Below are positions 1 through 8,803 of a stretch of 64,000 nt of DNA, in pieces. The position numbers and the translations under genes are program-made. The number at the start of each line of letters is the position of its first letter. Position 1 is the stretch's first letter. The notes under the pieces are model-generated. The model did not search any database. It was given only the letters and a program-made list of their open reading frames with translations, and had not been told where the DNA came from. The stretch is from Embleya sp040629175. GTDB taxonomy: Bacteria > Actinomycetota > Actinomycetes > Streptomycetales > Streptomycetaceae. The DNA is taken from positions 62,001 through 126,000 of the forward strand of contig NZ_JBEXUX010000003.1 in NCBI RefSeq assembly GCF_040629175.1. The letters run 5' to 3'.

Positions 1-1
1 C

Positions 2-39
2 CGCGGGGACCGAGGGCAGGTTGGCCCTCGGTCCCCGCG
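2..39 (-). terminator. Strong intrinsic terminator after helR
   Basis: A perfect inverted repeat with 16-bp arms (2-17 and 24-39) around a 6-base loop begins a few bases past the stop codon of the minus-strand HelR-like gene. There is no clear T-run, as is common in high-GC actinomycetes. Confidence 0.85.
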
Positions 40-43
40 ACGG

Positions 44-2272
44 TCAGCGCGGTTCGATCCCCAGCAACTCCGCGGTCCAATCCGGGTCCGCCGTGACCAC
101 GGCCAGCAGCCGGGTGGCCCGGGTCAGCGCCACGTAGAGCGTGCGCATGCCGTTGGGCGACTGCTCGACGATCCCACGCGGGTCGACGATCACCGCGACG
201 TCGAACTCCAGGCCCTTCGCGTCCAGCGCGTCCATCGGCTGCACCCGCGGATCCAGGCCCGCCAGCTCGGCCGCCAGTTCCTCGGTCGCCCCGACCGGGG
301 TGACCACGCCGATGGTGCCCTCGACCGTCTCCAGCAGCTCGCGCACCAGCTTGCGCACCACCGGGCCGGTCCGCTCCCCCGCCGTGGCGTGCACGGTGGG
401 CGGCTCGCCGCCGCTGCGCACCGCCCGAGCCGGCCGTGCCCCGGGCACCGCCCGCACCAGCACCCGCGCGGCGACGTCGGCCACCTCCACCGGGTTGCGG
501 TAGTTGGTGGTCAGCTCGAACTCGTACCGGCCCCGCTCGCGCAACGCCTCGGCCATCGCCGCCGCCGACGCGCTCGGGTCCTCCCACGCGCTCTGCGCGG
601 GGTCCTCGACGATGGTCCAGGTCGCGTGCAGGCCGCGCCGGCCGAGCATGCGCCACTGCATCGGGGTCAGGTCCTGCGCCTCGTCGATGACGATGTGCGC
701 GTACTCGACCGGCTCGTCCTCGTCCTCGTCGCGCGGCCTGCGCGCACCGCGGCCGCCGGCCATCCGGTCCGCGTAGGTGGTCACCTCGGTGATCTCGTCC
801 GGGACGTCCCGGCCGACCGCCTCGCCGCTGAAGATGTCCCGGCCGTCCACCACGTACGGGTTGTCCTCGTCCGGGTTGCCGTAGGCCACCGTGCGCTTGC
901 GCGGCAGCGGCCCGAGCAGACCGGTCAGCTCGTCCATCAGCGCCACGTCGTGGAAGGAGACCTCGCCGGTGCGCGCGGTGCGCGCCCACGAACTCGCCAG
1001 TACGGACACCTGCGCGGGCGTCAGGTCGCGTTCGAAACGGCGCAGCCGTTCCGGATCGGCCAAGCCGGCCAGCACGTCCGCGGGCCGCTGGAGCGGCCAC
1101 CAGGCGCGCAGGAACGCGGCGAACTCCTCGCGCGCGGCCACGTCCTCGTGGAACGCGTCCTTCTCGCCGCGCCCGGCGCCGCGCGAGAGCAGTCGACCCC
1201 ACAGCTCGGTGAGCAGTTGGCGGGCCACCTGGAGTCGGGCGGTGTTGGGGCCGCCGCGGTTCTTGGCCAGCACCTCGCGGCGGATCCGGCGCAGCGCCTT
1301 GTGGTCCAGCACGATCCTGGTGCCCCGGTGCGAGATCGCGAACTCGGTCGGCGCGCCGGCCGGCACGTCGGCCACCGCGCGGCGGAGCAGGTGGGACATC
1401 GCGGCGGCGCCCTTGAGCCTGGCCGCCGCGGCGTCGTCGTGGTAGGCCGCCTCGACGCCGTCGACCATGTCGCCCAGCGAGCGCAGTACCGCGCCGCCTT
1501 CGCCGAGCGAGGGCAGCACCCGTTCGATGTAGGCGGTGAAGCGCGGGTTGGGGCCGACCACGAGCACACCGCGGGAGCCGAAGCGGCGGCGGTGTTGGAA
1601 CATCAGGTACGCCACCCGGTGCAGCGCGACGGCGGTCTTGCCGGTGCCCGGGCCGCCGCGCACGATCACCGAGCGGTCGATCGGCGCCCGGATGGCCTCG
1701 TCCTGCTCGCGTTGGATGGTGGCCACGATGTCGTGCATCGAGCCGTCCCGGGTGCGCGAGAGCGCGGCCAGGAAGGCGCCGTCGCCGACGATGACCATGT
1801 CGCCGGCGGCGTCCGGGTCGAGCAGGTCGTCCTCGATGTCGACCACCGAGCGGCCTCGGCAGTGCAGCACCCGGCGGCGGACCACACCGCGCGGGTCGTC
1901 CGGGGTGGCCCGGTAGAACGCCTCCGCCGCGGGCGCGCGCCAGTCGACGACGAGTACCTCGCTGTCCTCGTCGCGGATGCCGATCCGGCCGATGTGCCGG
2001 ACCTCGTCGTCGAGCTGATCGAGTCGGCCGAAGACGAGTCCGTCGTCGGCGGCGTCGAGTGAGCGGGCCCACAGTTCGGCGCGGTAGACCATGACGTCCC
2101 GCTCGACCAGCGCCGCGCGCGTGCCGACCTGCGCCTGCCGGTAGCCCTGCCGGAGCAGCGCCTGGGCTTCGTCGCGCATGTGTTCCAGGCGCGTGTAGGA
2201 GCGATCGACATGGCCCTGTTCCGCGGCGAGCTCGCGTTCCTTGGCCTGGGGGTCGCCTGCCGGCGCGGGCAT
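44..2272 (-). CDS. helR: HelR/HelD-like RNA polymerase recycling ATPase
   Basis: The 742-residue protein is a UvrD-like superfamily 1 ATPase of the HelD/HelR type, which binds stalled or inhibited RNA polymerase and releases it; actinomycete HelR proteins are known to give rifamycin tolerance. Visible features are a charged coiled N-terminus (about 1-60), a Walker A loop GGPGTGKT near residue 205, a motif II DEAQD near 530, and a C-terminal helicase motif LYVALTRA near 715. The ATG at 2272 was chosen over in-frame starts further upstream because AAGGAG lies 7 bases before it. The gene stands alone and ends in a strong hairpin. I looked for the rifamycin-associated element upstream and did not see one. 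The split between HelR and generic HelD is a judgement from overall resemblance and length. Confidence 0.85.
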   Translation of the reverse strand: MPAPAGDPQAKERELAAEQGHVDRSYTRLEHMRDEAQALLRQGYRQAQVGTRAALVERDVMVYRAELWARSLDAADDGLVFGRLDQLDDEVRHIGRIGIRDEDSEVLVVDWRAPAAEAFYRATPDDPRGVVRRRVLHCRGRSVVDIEDDLLDPDAAGDMVIVGDGAFLAALSRTRDGSMHDIVATIQREQDEAIRAPIDRSVIVRGGPGTGKTAVALHRVAYLMFQHRRRFGSRGVLVVGPNPRFTAYIERVLPSLGEGGAVLRSLGDMVDGVEAAYHDDAAAARLKGAAAMSHLLRRAVADVPAGAPTEFAISHRGTRIVLDHKALRRIRREVLAKNRGGPNTARLQVARQLLTELWGRLLSRGAGRGEKDAFHEDVAAREEFAAFLRAWWPLQRPADVLAGLADPERLRRFERDLTPAQVSVLASSWARTARTGEVSFHDVALMDELTGLLGPLPRKRTVAYGNPDEDNPYVVDGRDIFSGEAVGRDVPDEITEVTTYADRMAGGRGARRPRDEDEDEPVEYAHIVIDEAQDLTPMQWRMLGRRGLHATWTIVEDPAQSAWEDPSASAAAMAEALRERGRYEFELTTNYRNPVEVADVAARVLVRAVPGARPARAVRSGGEPPTVHATAGERTGPVVRKLVRELLETVEGTIGVVTPVGATEELAAELAGLDPRVQPMDALDAKGLEFDVAVIVDPRGIVEQSPNGMRTLYVALTRATRLLAVVTADPDWTAELLGIEPR

Positions 2273-2330
2273 AGTGATGCTCCTTGTGACGTGACACAGG
2301 TCTGCGCCCACGATGGACGAGGCGCCGACG

Positions 2331-2336
2331 ATCGTA
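2331..2336 (-). promoter_or_regulatory. Candidate -10 box for helR
   Basis: TACGAT on the minus strand, 58 bases upstream of the chosen start, fits the TANNNT -10 pattern. No convincing -35 hexamer is visible. Confidence 0.3.
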
Positions 2337-2495
2337 TGGCGTCGCCGGCGCTGTCCCCCGCGGGCCGATCCGCCCACGGGGGTTGCGGCTGGGGTCGGGG
2401 GTGCTCCCCCGGAGGGACACAGTATTCGGGACCCGCGTCGGTCTTCGCGACGCCCGGGCCCGGCGGGACGGTTCGGCAGGGCGCTCGGGACCCGC

Positions 2496-4067
2496 TCAGA
2501 CCTGCCTGGCCCGTAGCCGGCGCACCGCGACGGCGACCCCGATCAGGCCCAGGAGTCCGAGTATCCCCCACAGCCAGGTGCTCACGTGCGAGCCGTCGTC
2601 GCCGTCCGTACCGCTCGGCGTGAGCGCGGCCTGCGCGGATCCGGCGGCCGTCCCGGCCGGGGCGGTCACGGTGATCCCGAAGCGGGCCTTGGCCTCGTGC
2701 CGGATCGGCGCGTTGTCCGAGACGGTGATCCCGAAGCCGGTCTCGCCGGGGGTGCTGGGAGTGCCGGTGATCACACCGCCGTCCGGGTCCAGGGTCAGTC
2801 CCGGCGGCAGCGGGTCGTCGGCGACCCAGTGGTAGGGGGCGGTGCCGCCCTGGGCGGCGAGCTTGGCGGTGTACGGGCGGCCGACGGTCGCGGGCGGCAG
2901 CTCGGCGGCGGGCAGCACCAGGGTGGCCGAGGGCACCGCGTCGACGGGCGGGGACGGGTCGGATTCGCCGATCGCGTTGATCGCGACGATCGTGTAGGAG
3001 TACGTGGTGCCGTTGGTCAGGCCCTGGTCGGTGTGGGTCAGGGTGTCCGCGCCCAGGGTGGCCAGGGGCGCCGCCGATCCGGGTTCGCCGTTGGTCGAGC
3101 GCAGGATCCGGTAGCCGGTGATCGGGCTGTCGCCGGTGTCCGCCGGCGGCATCCAGGACAACACCGCCTGTCCCTGGCCGGCGGTGGCGGCCAGGCCCCC
3201 GGGCGCGCCGGGCTTGCCGCTGCCCACCCCGGACAGGGTGACCGTGCGGCTGCCGCCGGGGATGTTGCCGGTCAGGGTGAGGGTGCCGCCGGCCGAGCCG
3301 CGTTTGGTCGGGGTGAACGTGATCGCGAAGGAGCACGCGGAGCCGCCGGGCACGTTGGTGTCCGGGCCGGACGCGCAGGTGGTGCCGTTGGCGTCGACCG
3401 CGAAGGGGCCGTCGACCTTGGCGGAGGCGATCATGAACGGCACGTCGCCGGTCGTGGTGATCGGCAGATTGCGGGTGACCGCCCGGCCCACCGGCGAGAC
3501 GCCGAAGTCGATCGCCGGAAGCAGGTCGCCGACCTGGGCGGCGGGCACCGTGAAGGACAGCAGGGCGTGGCCGTCGCCGACCCCGCCGGAGGCGGAGGTC
3601 TGCGCGCCGGGGAAGACGATCGGGTCGGCGTACGCGCCGTTGCCGCCGGCGGCGGGGGCGAACAGCCAGGGCAGCGGGGCGGTCGCCGAGGACAGTGTGG
3701 TGCCGTTGTCGCGGATCCCGACCACCAGGGTCGCGCCGGCCTGGACCGGACCGTTCGCGGCGACCGCGGCCGAGCCGGCCACCGACGAGCCGGGGACGGT
3801 GCCGGCCGCCTTGCCGTACACGGTCACGGTCATCGCGGTGGCCCCGACCGGCACGGTCACCCGGTGGTCGCCGCCGCCGGTGACCGCCGTCTGCACCTGG
3901 GTCGTGCCGCCGGGCGTCGTCGGCGCGGCGGGCCGCGCTCGGACGGCGCCCGGCCGGTCGGCGCCGGCGACCGCCGCCGGCGCGAGCGCGGCGAGTGCGC
4001 ACACCGTCGCGAGCAGCCCGGCTGCGAGTGTTCCGGGGCGGATACGACGGCGGATGGCGCTGTGCAT
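2496..4067 (-). CDS. Secreted, membrane-anchored FN3/Ig-like protein
   Basis: The 523-residue protein has a Sec signal peptide (1-34, basic start then Ala/Leu-rich core). A beta-rich region at about 190-282 resembles choice-of-anchor-D or ASPM-type modules; a fibronectin type III domain follows (285-375, with GYRI and YSYTIVAIN strands), then a putative Ig (He_PIG) domain (380-470, with the PLPPGLTLDPDGGVITGTP pattern). A C-terminal membrane helix (about 496-515) ends in an Arg-rich tail. It is probably displayed on the cell surface with its domains outside. No catalytic motif is visible, so a structural or adhesive role is an inference. The start at 4067 has a modest GGGGG ribosome site. It has no obvious operon partner. 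Confidence 0.8.
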   Translation of the reverse strand: MHSAIRRRIRPGTLAAGLLATVCALAALAPAAVAGADRPGAVRARPAAPTTPGGTTQVQTAVTGGGDHRVTVPVGATAMTVTVYGKAAGTVPGSSVAGSAAVAANGPVQAGATLVVGIRDNGTTLSSATAPLPWLFAPAAGGNGAYADPIVFPGAQTSASGGVGDGHALLSFTVPAAQVGDLLPAIDFGVSPVGRAVTRNLPITTTGDVPFMIASAKVDGPFAVDANGTTCASGPDTNVPGGSACSFAITFTPTKRGSAGGTLTLTGNIPGGSRTVTLSGVGSGKPGAPGGLAATAGQGQAVLSWMPPADTGDSPITGYRILRSTNGEPGSAAPLATLGADTLTHTDQGLTNGTTYSYTIVAINAIGESDPSPPVDAVPSATLVLPAAELPPATVGRPYTAKLAAQGGTAPYHWVADDPLPPGLTLDPDGGVITGTPSTPGETGFGITVSDNAPIRHEAKARFGITVTAPAGTAAGSAQAALTPSGTDGDDGSHVSTWLWGILGLLGLIGVAVAVRRLRARQV

Positions 4068-4204
4068 GGAGATGGACCCCCGGGTGGGCTGCGGCTGTCG
4101 ATACCGGACGGCACCGGACGGCCCACCGCGGTCCCCGTTTCACGGGGTCGGCGGATTCCGCGCGCACGGCTTTTCCGGCAGCTCCTCAGCGCGGATGCTA
4201 GCGC

Positions 4205-4513
4205 TCACCGGGAGCGACCGGGAGTGCCCCCGACCAGAAGATCACTCGATGGAATTCGCTGGTCCGGGCCGCCCGTACGCGCACGACCCGGCAAAGCTGA
4301 CCATCCGTCAGTTTTCGTCGACGCCGCCACGATCCGCGCCGGCGCCGGTTCGCCGGCCGGCGACGGTTCGGGCGGGTCGACGCCCGGCGTCCCGGTCCGC
4401 CCGCGGGGTGCGGACCAATCCGCGCCGTCGCGCGTGTCGGCGCCGAATCGCGGGCCGAGCAGGGCGGTTGCCACGACGAACAGGACCAGGAACCAGACGA
4501 CATACGCGTTCAC
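4205..4513 (-). CDS. Small single-pass membrane protein, unknown
   Basis: A GTG start at 4513 with GGGAG 8 bases upstream opens a 102-residue frame. Residues 2-19 form one hydrophobic helix, followed by a long Pro/Gly/Arg-rich hydrophilic tail. The longer frame upstream is Arg-rich with no supporting start, so the GTG is preferred. I do not recognise a family. The last third could be read-through of non-coding DNA, because a palindrome of the CTGACGnnnCGTCAG class lies inside it. Confidence 0.45.
   Translation of the reverse strand: MNAYVVWFLVLFVVATALLGPRFGADTRDGADWSAPRGRTGTPGVDPPEPSPAGEPAPARIVAASTKTDGWSALPGRARTGGPDQRIPSSDLLVGGTPGRSR
4297..4311. promoter_or_regulatory. CTGACSnnnCGTCAG-type palindrome (copy 1)
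   Basis: CTGACCATCCGTCAG differs from the perfect palindrome by one base. It sits about 230 bases before the start of the secreted FN3/Ig protein and inside the predicted small membrane protein gene, so it is the least convincing member of the set by position. Confidence 0.4.
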
Positions 4514-4558
4514 GAGACACACTCCCGGCGGCACGATGGAATCGGCCCGCACAACAAC

Positions 4559-4592
4559 CAGGCCAGTTCCCATTCTCGATCCGACTGGCCTG
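4559..4592. repeat. 9-bp inverted repeat upstream of small membrane protein
   Basis: CAGGCCAGT (4559-4567) and ACTGGCCTG (4584-4592) are perfect complements separated by 16 bases. The repeat lies 46 bases before the GTG at 4513. It could be an operator or a leader hairpin; the long spacer is unusual for a dimeric repressor site. Confidence 0.5.
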
Positions 4593-4776
4593 CCCACAAA
4601 GAGCCAATCCTCGGGAGGTGGACTGTGTTTGCCGACCGATGGGGACCGGATATGACGATCCTCCGGCGCGAAGGGGTACCGACGCGGCATCGTGGCCTCA
4701 AGCTCCCGCCGGGCCCGGGACGGTACCGGCGGGGCGGCCGGCGGCGTGCACCTCCCCCCAGTGCGCCGCCGAGGAA

Positions 4777-4815
4777 GACGGGCCCGCGAGCATTCCCCCC
4801 GCTTGCGGGCCCGTC
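4777..4815 (-). terminator. Terminator of the SDR-LLM operon
   Basis: Perfect 11-bp arms GACGGGCCCGC and GCGGGCCCGTC flank a 17-base loop, about 40 bases beyond the stop codon at 4857. Confidence 0.75.
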
Positions 4816-4856
4816 GCCCCACTCGAAACCTTCCACGCACCATCCGGCGCGCCCGT

Positions 4857-5873
4857 TCAGCGCAGCGCGAGCACCACGTCCCGGATCCGCGCGTCCTGCG
4901 CCGGATCGACCGGCAGCGGCACGGTGACCGCGTCCGCCAGGCCGCCCCAGCGCTCGCGGATGAGCGCGGGCATCTCCTCGTACAGCGCCATCGGCACCAG
5001 CGTGTCGAGCACCTCGTCGGTGACGTGCCGCGCCAACGCGGACCAGTCGTCCCGGCGGATCATCAGTTGCAACCGGTCCTGGAGTTCGCCCCAGCCGTAC
5101 AGGTCGAGCGTGCCGCGATACGCGGGGGTCGAGTACAGGAACGCGAACAGCCGCCGCTGCCGCTCGCGTTCGGCGTCCAGCCCGGCACGGTCCGCGCCCG
5201 CGATCAGTTGGGTGCCGGCGATCAGTTCGAACGTGCGCGGGACAGCGGCGCGGGATCGGCCCTCGGCGACCGCGGGGCGGGCGACGGTGTGCAACCAGCG
5301 CGGCCCGGAGTTGGTGGGGTGGGTGACCAGGCCGTCCGCGAGTTCGCCCGCGAGTGTGCACATCGCCCGGCCGACCCCGCCCAGCAGGATGCGCGGGGCG
5401 ACGGTGTCCGGGTCCGGGCCGGGGTTGAAGTACGGCTGCATCCGGGTGAGTCGGTGGTGCGGCCCCTCGTGCGCGGGCGGTTCGCCGGTCCGGAACGCCT
5501 CGAAGGCGGCCCGCACCGCGCCCACGTAGTCGCGCATCCGGGCCACCGGCGGCGACCACGGCATGCCGTACCGCTCCTCGATGTTCGGCCGCACCTGGCT
5601 GCCCAGGCCGAGTTGGAACCGGCCGCCGGAGAAGCGGGCCAGGTCCCACGCGCCGTACGCGGTCAGCAGGGGCGAGCGCACGAAGGCCAGTGCCACCGAG
5701 GTGCGCACCACGATCCGTTCGGTGTGCTCCAGGGCCAGCAACGCGACCGCGAACGCGTCGTGCACCGTCTCGGCCACGTGCAACCCGTCGAACCCGGCCG
5801 CCTCGGCTCGGCGCGCGTGCGCGGCCACCTCGCGCAGCGGCAGCCGCGGATCCATCCCCGTGTAGACCCTCAC
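4857..5873 (-). CDS. LLM-class F420-dependent oxidoreductase
   Basis: The 338-residue protein has the luciferase-like monooxygenase TIM-barrel pattern: an early AEAAGFDGLHVAET segment, LARFSGGRFQLGLGSQ, and GVGRAMCTLAGELADGLVTHP in the middle. Members use F420 or FMN; the actinobacterial context favours F420. GTG at 5873 is chosen because it overlaps the stop of the upstream SDR gene in a GTGA junction, implying translational coupling, and because the family begins at the VRVYTG strand. The in-frame extension upstream is Gly/Arg-rich and unlike the family. It shares the SDR promoter and ends at the hairpin at 4777-4815. The substrate is unknown. Confidence 0.85.
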   Translation of the reverse strand: MRVYTGMDPRLPLREVAAHARRAEAAGFDGLHVAETVHDAFAVALLALEHTERIVVRTSVALAFVRSPLLTAYGAWDLARFSGGRFQLGLGSQVRPNIEERYGMPWSPPVARMRDYVGAVRAAFEAFRTGEPPAHEGPHHRLTRMQPYFNPGPDPDTVAPRILLGGVGRAMCTLAGELADGLVTHPTNSGPRWLHTVARPAVAEGRSRAAVPRTFELIAGTQLIAGADRAGLDAERERQRRLFAFLYSTPAYRGTLDLYGWGELQDRLQLMIRRDDWSALARHVTDEVLDTLVPMALYEEMPALIRERWGGLADAVTVPLPVDPAQDARIRDVVLALR

Positions 5874-6775
5874 CAGGGGAAGTCCTCGCCGACCAGGCCC
5901 TCGGACAACGTCCACAACCGCGCCGCGTCCGCCTCGTCCAGCGCCCACGGCGCGTGCTCGGTGGTGATCGCACAGTCCGCGAGGTAGACCCCGCCGACGT
6001 CGGCGAGTTCACCGCCCACCGCCGCCCAGACCTGGGTCGCCGCACCGCTCGCGACCTGCTTGAGCGGCGGCATGTTCGCGGCGGTGACCTTCTTCTGCAG
6101 ATCGCGTCCCGCGTCCCGGGTCATGTACCGACCGAGGTTGGTCGCCACCATGCCCGGGTGCACCGCGAGGGACCGGATACCGCGCCCGCGCAACCGGCGG
6201 TCCGATTCGACGGTGAACAGGATGTTGGCGGTCTTGGACGCGCCGTACGCCTTCCAGGGCTGGTAATCCTCCGGCGCGTCCCGGTAGTTGGGGTCGGCCC
6301 AGCGGATCCCGGAGGCGACATGCCCGGCGGAGCTGAGGTTGACCACCCGCGCACCGGGACCCAGGGCGGGCACCAGCAGGTTGGTCCACAGGAAGTGGCC
6401 CACGTGGTTGGTGCCGAATTGCAGCTCGAAGCCGTCCGCGGTGCGAGCGAACGGGGTCGCCATCACTCCCGCGTTGTTGACCAGGACGTCCACCCTCGGG
6501 AATCGCTCGCGCAGTTCGGCGGCGGCGGCGCGGATCGAGGCGAGCGAGGTGAGGTCAAGGACGGCGTACTCCACCTTGCCGGGCAGGTCCGCGACCGCCG
6601 CCCGACCCTTGTCCGCGTCGCGCGCGGTCACCACCACCCGCGCGCCGGCCGCCGCGAGCGCCCGGGCGCTCTCCCGACCCAGGCCGGAGGTGCCGCCGGT
6701 GATCACGATGACCCGGCCGGTCGGGTCGAGGCCCGCCAGGACCTCGTCGGTGGTGGTGTCGGGTCCGAATGGCAT
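5870..6775 (-). CDS. Short-chain dehydrogenase/reductase
   Basis: The 301-residue protein is a classical NAD(P)-dependent SDR resembling the retinol-dehydrogenase/WW-oxidoreductase-like group. The cofactor motif TGGTSGLG lies near residue 26, NNAG is near 95, a VNLSSAGH strand carries the catalytic Ser, and YGASK gives Tyr177 and Lys181. The ATG at 6775 has GGAG 7 bases upstream. It is the first gene of a two-gene operon with the LLM enzyme, an arrangement that suggests sequential redox steps on one substrate. Two candidate operators lie upstream (6796-6814 and 6870-6884). Confidence 0.88.
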   Translation of the reverse strand: MPFGPDTTTDEVLAGLDPTGRVIVITGGTSGLGRESARALAAAGARVVVTARDADKGRAAVADLPGKVEYAVLDLTSLASIRAAAAELRERFPRVDVLVNNAGVMATPFARTADGFELQFGTNHVGHFLWTNLLVPALGPGARVVNLSSAGHVASGIRWADPNYRDAPEDYQPWKAYGASKTANILFTVESDRRLRGRGIRSLAVHPGMVATNLGRYMTRDAGRDLQKKVTAANMPPLKQVASGAATQVWAAVGGELADVGGVYLADCAITTEHAPWALDEADAARLWTLSEGLVGEDFPW

Positions 6776-6795
6776 GGCACGCTCCGCCGGATAGA

Positions 6796-6814
6796 TGCTT
6801 GACTGTGTTTAGCA
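6796..6814. promoter_or_regulatory. Candidate TetR-type operator before the SDR gene
   Basis: TGCTTGACTGTGTTTAGCA is an imperfect palindrome (TGCT, two bases, AC, three bases, GT, two bases, AGCA), 21-39 bases upstream of the SDR start codon. Confidence 0.5.
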
Positions 6815-6869
6815 CTATGCGGTGCGGGTGGCGGGTTTGCAAGGTCGTCCGAGTGCTCGCGCCGCCGGA

Positions 6870-6884
6870 ATGACGGATCGTCAG
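6870..6884. promoter_or_regulatory. CTGACGnnnCGTCAG-type palindrome (copy 2)
   Basis: ATGACGGATCGTCAG matches the recurrent palindrome at all but the first base. It is about 95 bases upstream of the SDR-LLM operon and overlaps the stop codon of the response regulator gene. Confidence 0.55.
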
Positions 6885-7513
6885 GTCAGCCGGATCAGCC
6901 GCCGTTCGGTGGCCACGCTCACCGCGGCGGTGCGGGTGTCCACGCCGAGCTTCGCGTAGATGTGGCCCAGGTGGGTCTTCACCGTGGCCTGCGAGATGAA
7001 CAACTCGCGGGCGATCTCCGCGTTGCCGACGCCGCGCGCGAGCAGGTGCAGGATCTCCACCTCGCGGGCGGTCAGCGTGCTGTCGGGCTTGCGCATCCGG
7101 CTGAACAGGCGCGCGGCCACCTCGGGGGCCAGCACGGTCCGGCCCGCCGCGGCGTCGTGCACCGCGCGGAACAGGTCCTCGGGGCTGCCCGCCTTGAGCA
7201 GGTAGCCGGCCGCGCCCGCCTCGATCGCCCGGGAGACGTCCGCGTCCGTGTCGTACATGGTCAACACCAGCACGTGCGGCGGCTCGGGCAGCGCGAGCAG
7301 GCGCCGGGTGGCCTCGACGCCGTCGATCCCGCCGACCAGTTGCAGGTCCATCAGCACCACGTCGGGGCACAGCGCGGCGGCCTGCCGGACCGCGTCCTCG
7401 CCGCTCGCCGCCTCGCCCGCCACCTCGATGCCCGCCTCCCCGGCGAACAGCGCGAGCAGGCCGGCCCGGACCACGGCGTGGTCGTCGCACACGATCAGGC
7501 GGATCGGGTTCAC
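6881..7513 (-). CDS. senR: NarL/LuxR-type response regulator, SenR-like
   Basis: The 210-residue regulator has a receiver domain (about 4-120) with acidic pocket Asp10/Asp11, phospho-acceptor Asp56 in VVLMDLQ and the conserved Lys of YLLKAGS, then a LuxR helix-turn-helix (about 145-205, LTAREVEILHLLARG). GTG at 7513 overlaps the kinase stop codon (GTGA), so the two are translationally coupled. With the secreted haem-binding-type protein divergently encoded beyond the kinase, the set matches the SenS-SenR-HbpS system of Streptomyces reticuli, which responds to haem and redox stress. The gene name is by context and family; orthology was not tested. Confidence 0.75.
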   Translation of the reverse strand: MNPIRLIVCDDHAVVRAGLLALFAGEAGIEVAGEAASGEDAVRQAAALCPDVVLMDLQLVGGIDGVEATRRLLALPEPPHVLVLTMYDTDADVSRAIEAGAAGYLLKAGSPEDLFRAVHDAAAGRTVLAPEVAARLFSRMRKPDSTLTAREVEILHLLARGVGNAEIARELFISQATVKTHLGHIYAKLGVDTRTAAVSVATERRLIRLT

Positions 7514-8727
7514 GGGGTGGCTCCTGGGCTCGGACGGGAGGAGGGCTCGGTGGCGGCGGCCGCGGCGGGCGGCGGTGCGGCGTCGGGGACGGTGGCGGCG
7601 AGCGCGGTGCCCTCGCCCGGGGCGCTCTCGACGGTGAGTTCGCCGCCCACCTCGGCCAGTCGGCGGCGCAGCGACGGGAGACCGTAGCCACGCAGGTCGC
7701 CCACCCGGGTCCGGCCCGGGTCGAAGCCGACGCCGTCGTCGCGGATGTCCAGTGCCACCCGGTCCGGCAGGTAGGTGAGGGTCACGTGCACGGCCCGGGC
7801 CCGGGCGTGTTCGCGCACGTTGGCCAGCGCGCCCTGCGCGGTCCGGGTGAGCGCGGCCTGCACCGGCTCGGCCAGCGCGCGGATCCGGCCGTCCACGGCG
7901 AGCGTGACATCGGGCCCGTCCTGGGTCCGGAAACGTTCGACGACCCGGGCCAGGCCGCCCGCGAGCCCGGGGTCGTCGGCGAGTTCGGCGGGGGCCAGGT
8001 CGCGGACGAACCGGCGGATCTCCTCGACGCCGAGCGCCGCCACCTGCTCCGCCCGGTGCACGTGCGCACGGGCGGCGACGGGATCGGCGTCCCAGCTCCG
8101 GTCCGCGGCCTGGAGCAACATCCGCAGGCTGGAGGTGCCCTGCGCGATGGTGTCGTGGATCTCCCGGGACAACCGCTCGCGCTCGGCCAGCACGCCCGCG
8201 CGGCGCTCGCTGACCGCGAGTTCGGCGACGGTCTCGCGCAGCCGGCACTCGTCGCTGCGCATCCGGGTGAACACGGCGGTGGCGATCGCGGCGACCGCGG
8301 GCGGGCCGAGGAACAGGCTGGGGTCGATGGTGTCGGCGAGTCGGTACTGGGCGATCACCACGGCGGTGGTGAGCAGCACCACCGTGCCGATCGCCGCCCG
8401 CGTCGACAAGACCCGCAGACCGGTGTAGAGCAGCGGCACGGCGCACCACGCGAAGCTCGGCGCGACGGTGACCAGCGCCAGCCACGTGGCGAGCACCGCG
8501 GTCAGCCAGGCCGCTCGCGCGGGTGCGGCGTCCTCGGGCAGGGCCAGGCCGGCCAGGTAGAGCACGGCGAGCAGCAGCGCGAGCGCGAGCACCCACGGCG
8601 CCCGGCCGTCGGTGCCGTGTCGGACCGTGTATCGGGCGAGCGACGCGGCGAGCAGCAGCAGGAAACCCGCGTGGATCACCAGTCCGGCGTGCCGCACCGG
8701 CCATGGCTCTGTTCGCTGTCGGGGCAC
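7510..8727 (-). CDS. senS: Membrane sensor histidine kinase, SenS-like
   Basis: The 405-residue kinase has about five N-terminal membrane helices within residues 10-165, a HisKA_3 dimerisation helix with phospho-accepting His191 (RLSREIHDTIAQG), and a C-terminal HATPase_c domain with an N-box near 300, DDGVGFDPG near 328 and a GYGLPSLRRR G2 segment. A disordered Pro/Ala tail follows. GTG at 8727 is the first start after which the sequence resembles the family; its ribosome site is weak. It lies upstream of, and overlaps, the regulator gene. The sensor helices would face the secreted HbpS-type protein encoded divergently, as in the known three-component system. Confidence 0.78.
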   Translation of the reverse strand: MPRQRTEPWPVRHAGLVIHAGFLLLLAASLARYTVRHGTDGRAPWVLALALLLAVLYLAGLALPEDAAPARAAWLTAVLATWLALVTVAPSFAWCAVPLLYTGLRVLSTRAAIGTVVLLTTAVVIAQYRLADTIDPSLFLGPPAVAAIATAVFTRMRSDECRLRETVAELAVSERRAGVLAERERLSREIHDTIAQGTSSLRMLLQAADRSWDADPVAARAHVHRAEQVAALGVEEIRRFVRDLAPAELADDPGLAGGLARVVERFRTQDGPDVTLAVDGRIRALAEPVQAALTRTAQGALANVREHARARAVHVTLTYLPDRVALDIRDDGVGFDPGRTRVGDLRGYGLPSLRRRLAEVGGELTVESAPGEGTALAATVPDAAPPPAAAAATEPSSRPSPGATP

Positions 8728-8803
8728 GACGTACCTGTTCCCTGTCCCGTTCGGCTCGACCACGCGCGAACGCGCGCGGATCGACGGTCCCCTCCACCGT
8801 GGG

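Larger units (their letters stand above)
4514..4856. other. Intergenic region with two dyads
   Basis: This 343-base gap holds no supportable gene. It contains a 9-bp inverted repeat (4559-4592) just upstream of the small membrane protein gene and a terminator hairpin (4777-4815) behind the LLM oxidoreductase gene. Confidence 0.6.

Noticed and set aside
389..2062. Long open frame opposite helR
   Set aside because: It is the mirror of a GC-rich gene; its composition is Arg/His/Gly-rich with no motif, while the minus strand encodes a clear helicase.
2586..5529. Long plus-strand frames across 2.6-5.5 kb
   Set aside because: They run opposite the secreted protein, SDR and LLM genes, have low-complexity Arg/Pro/Gly content and no ribosome site.
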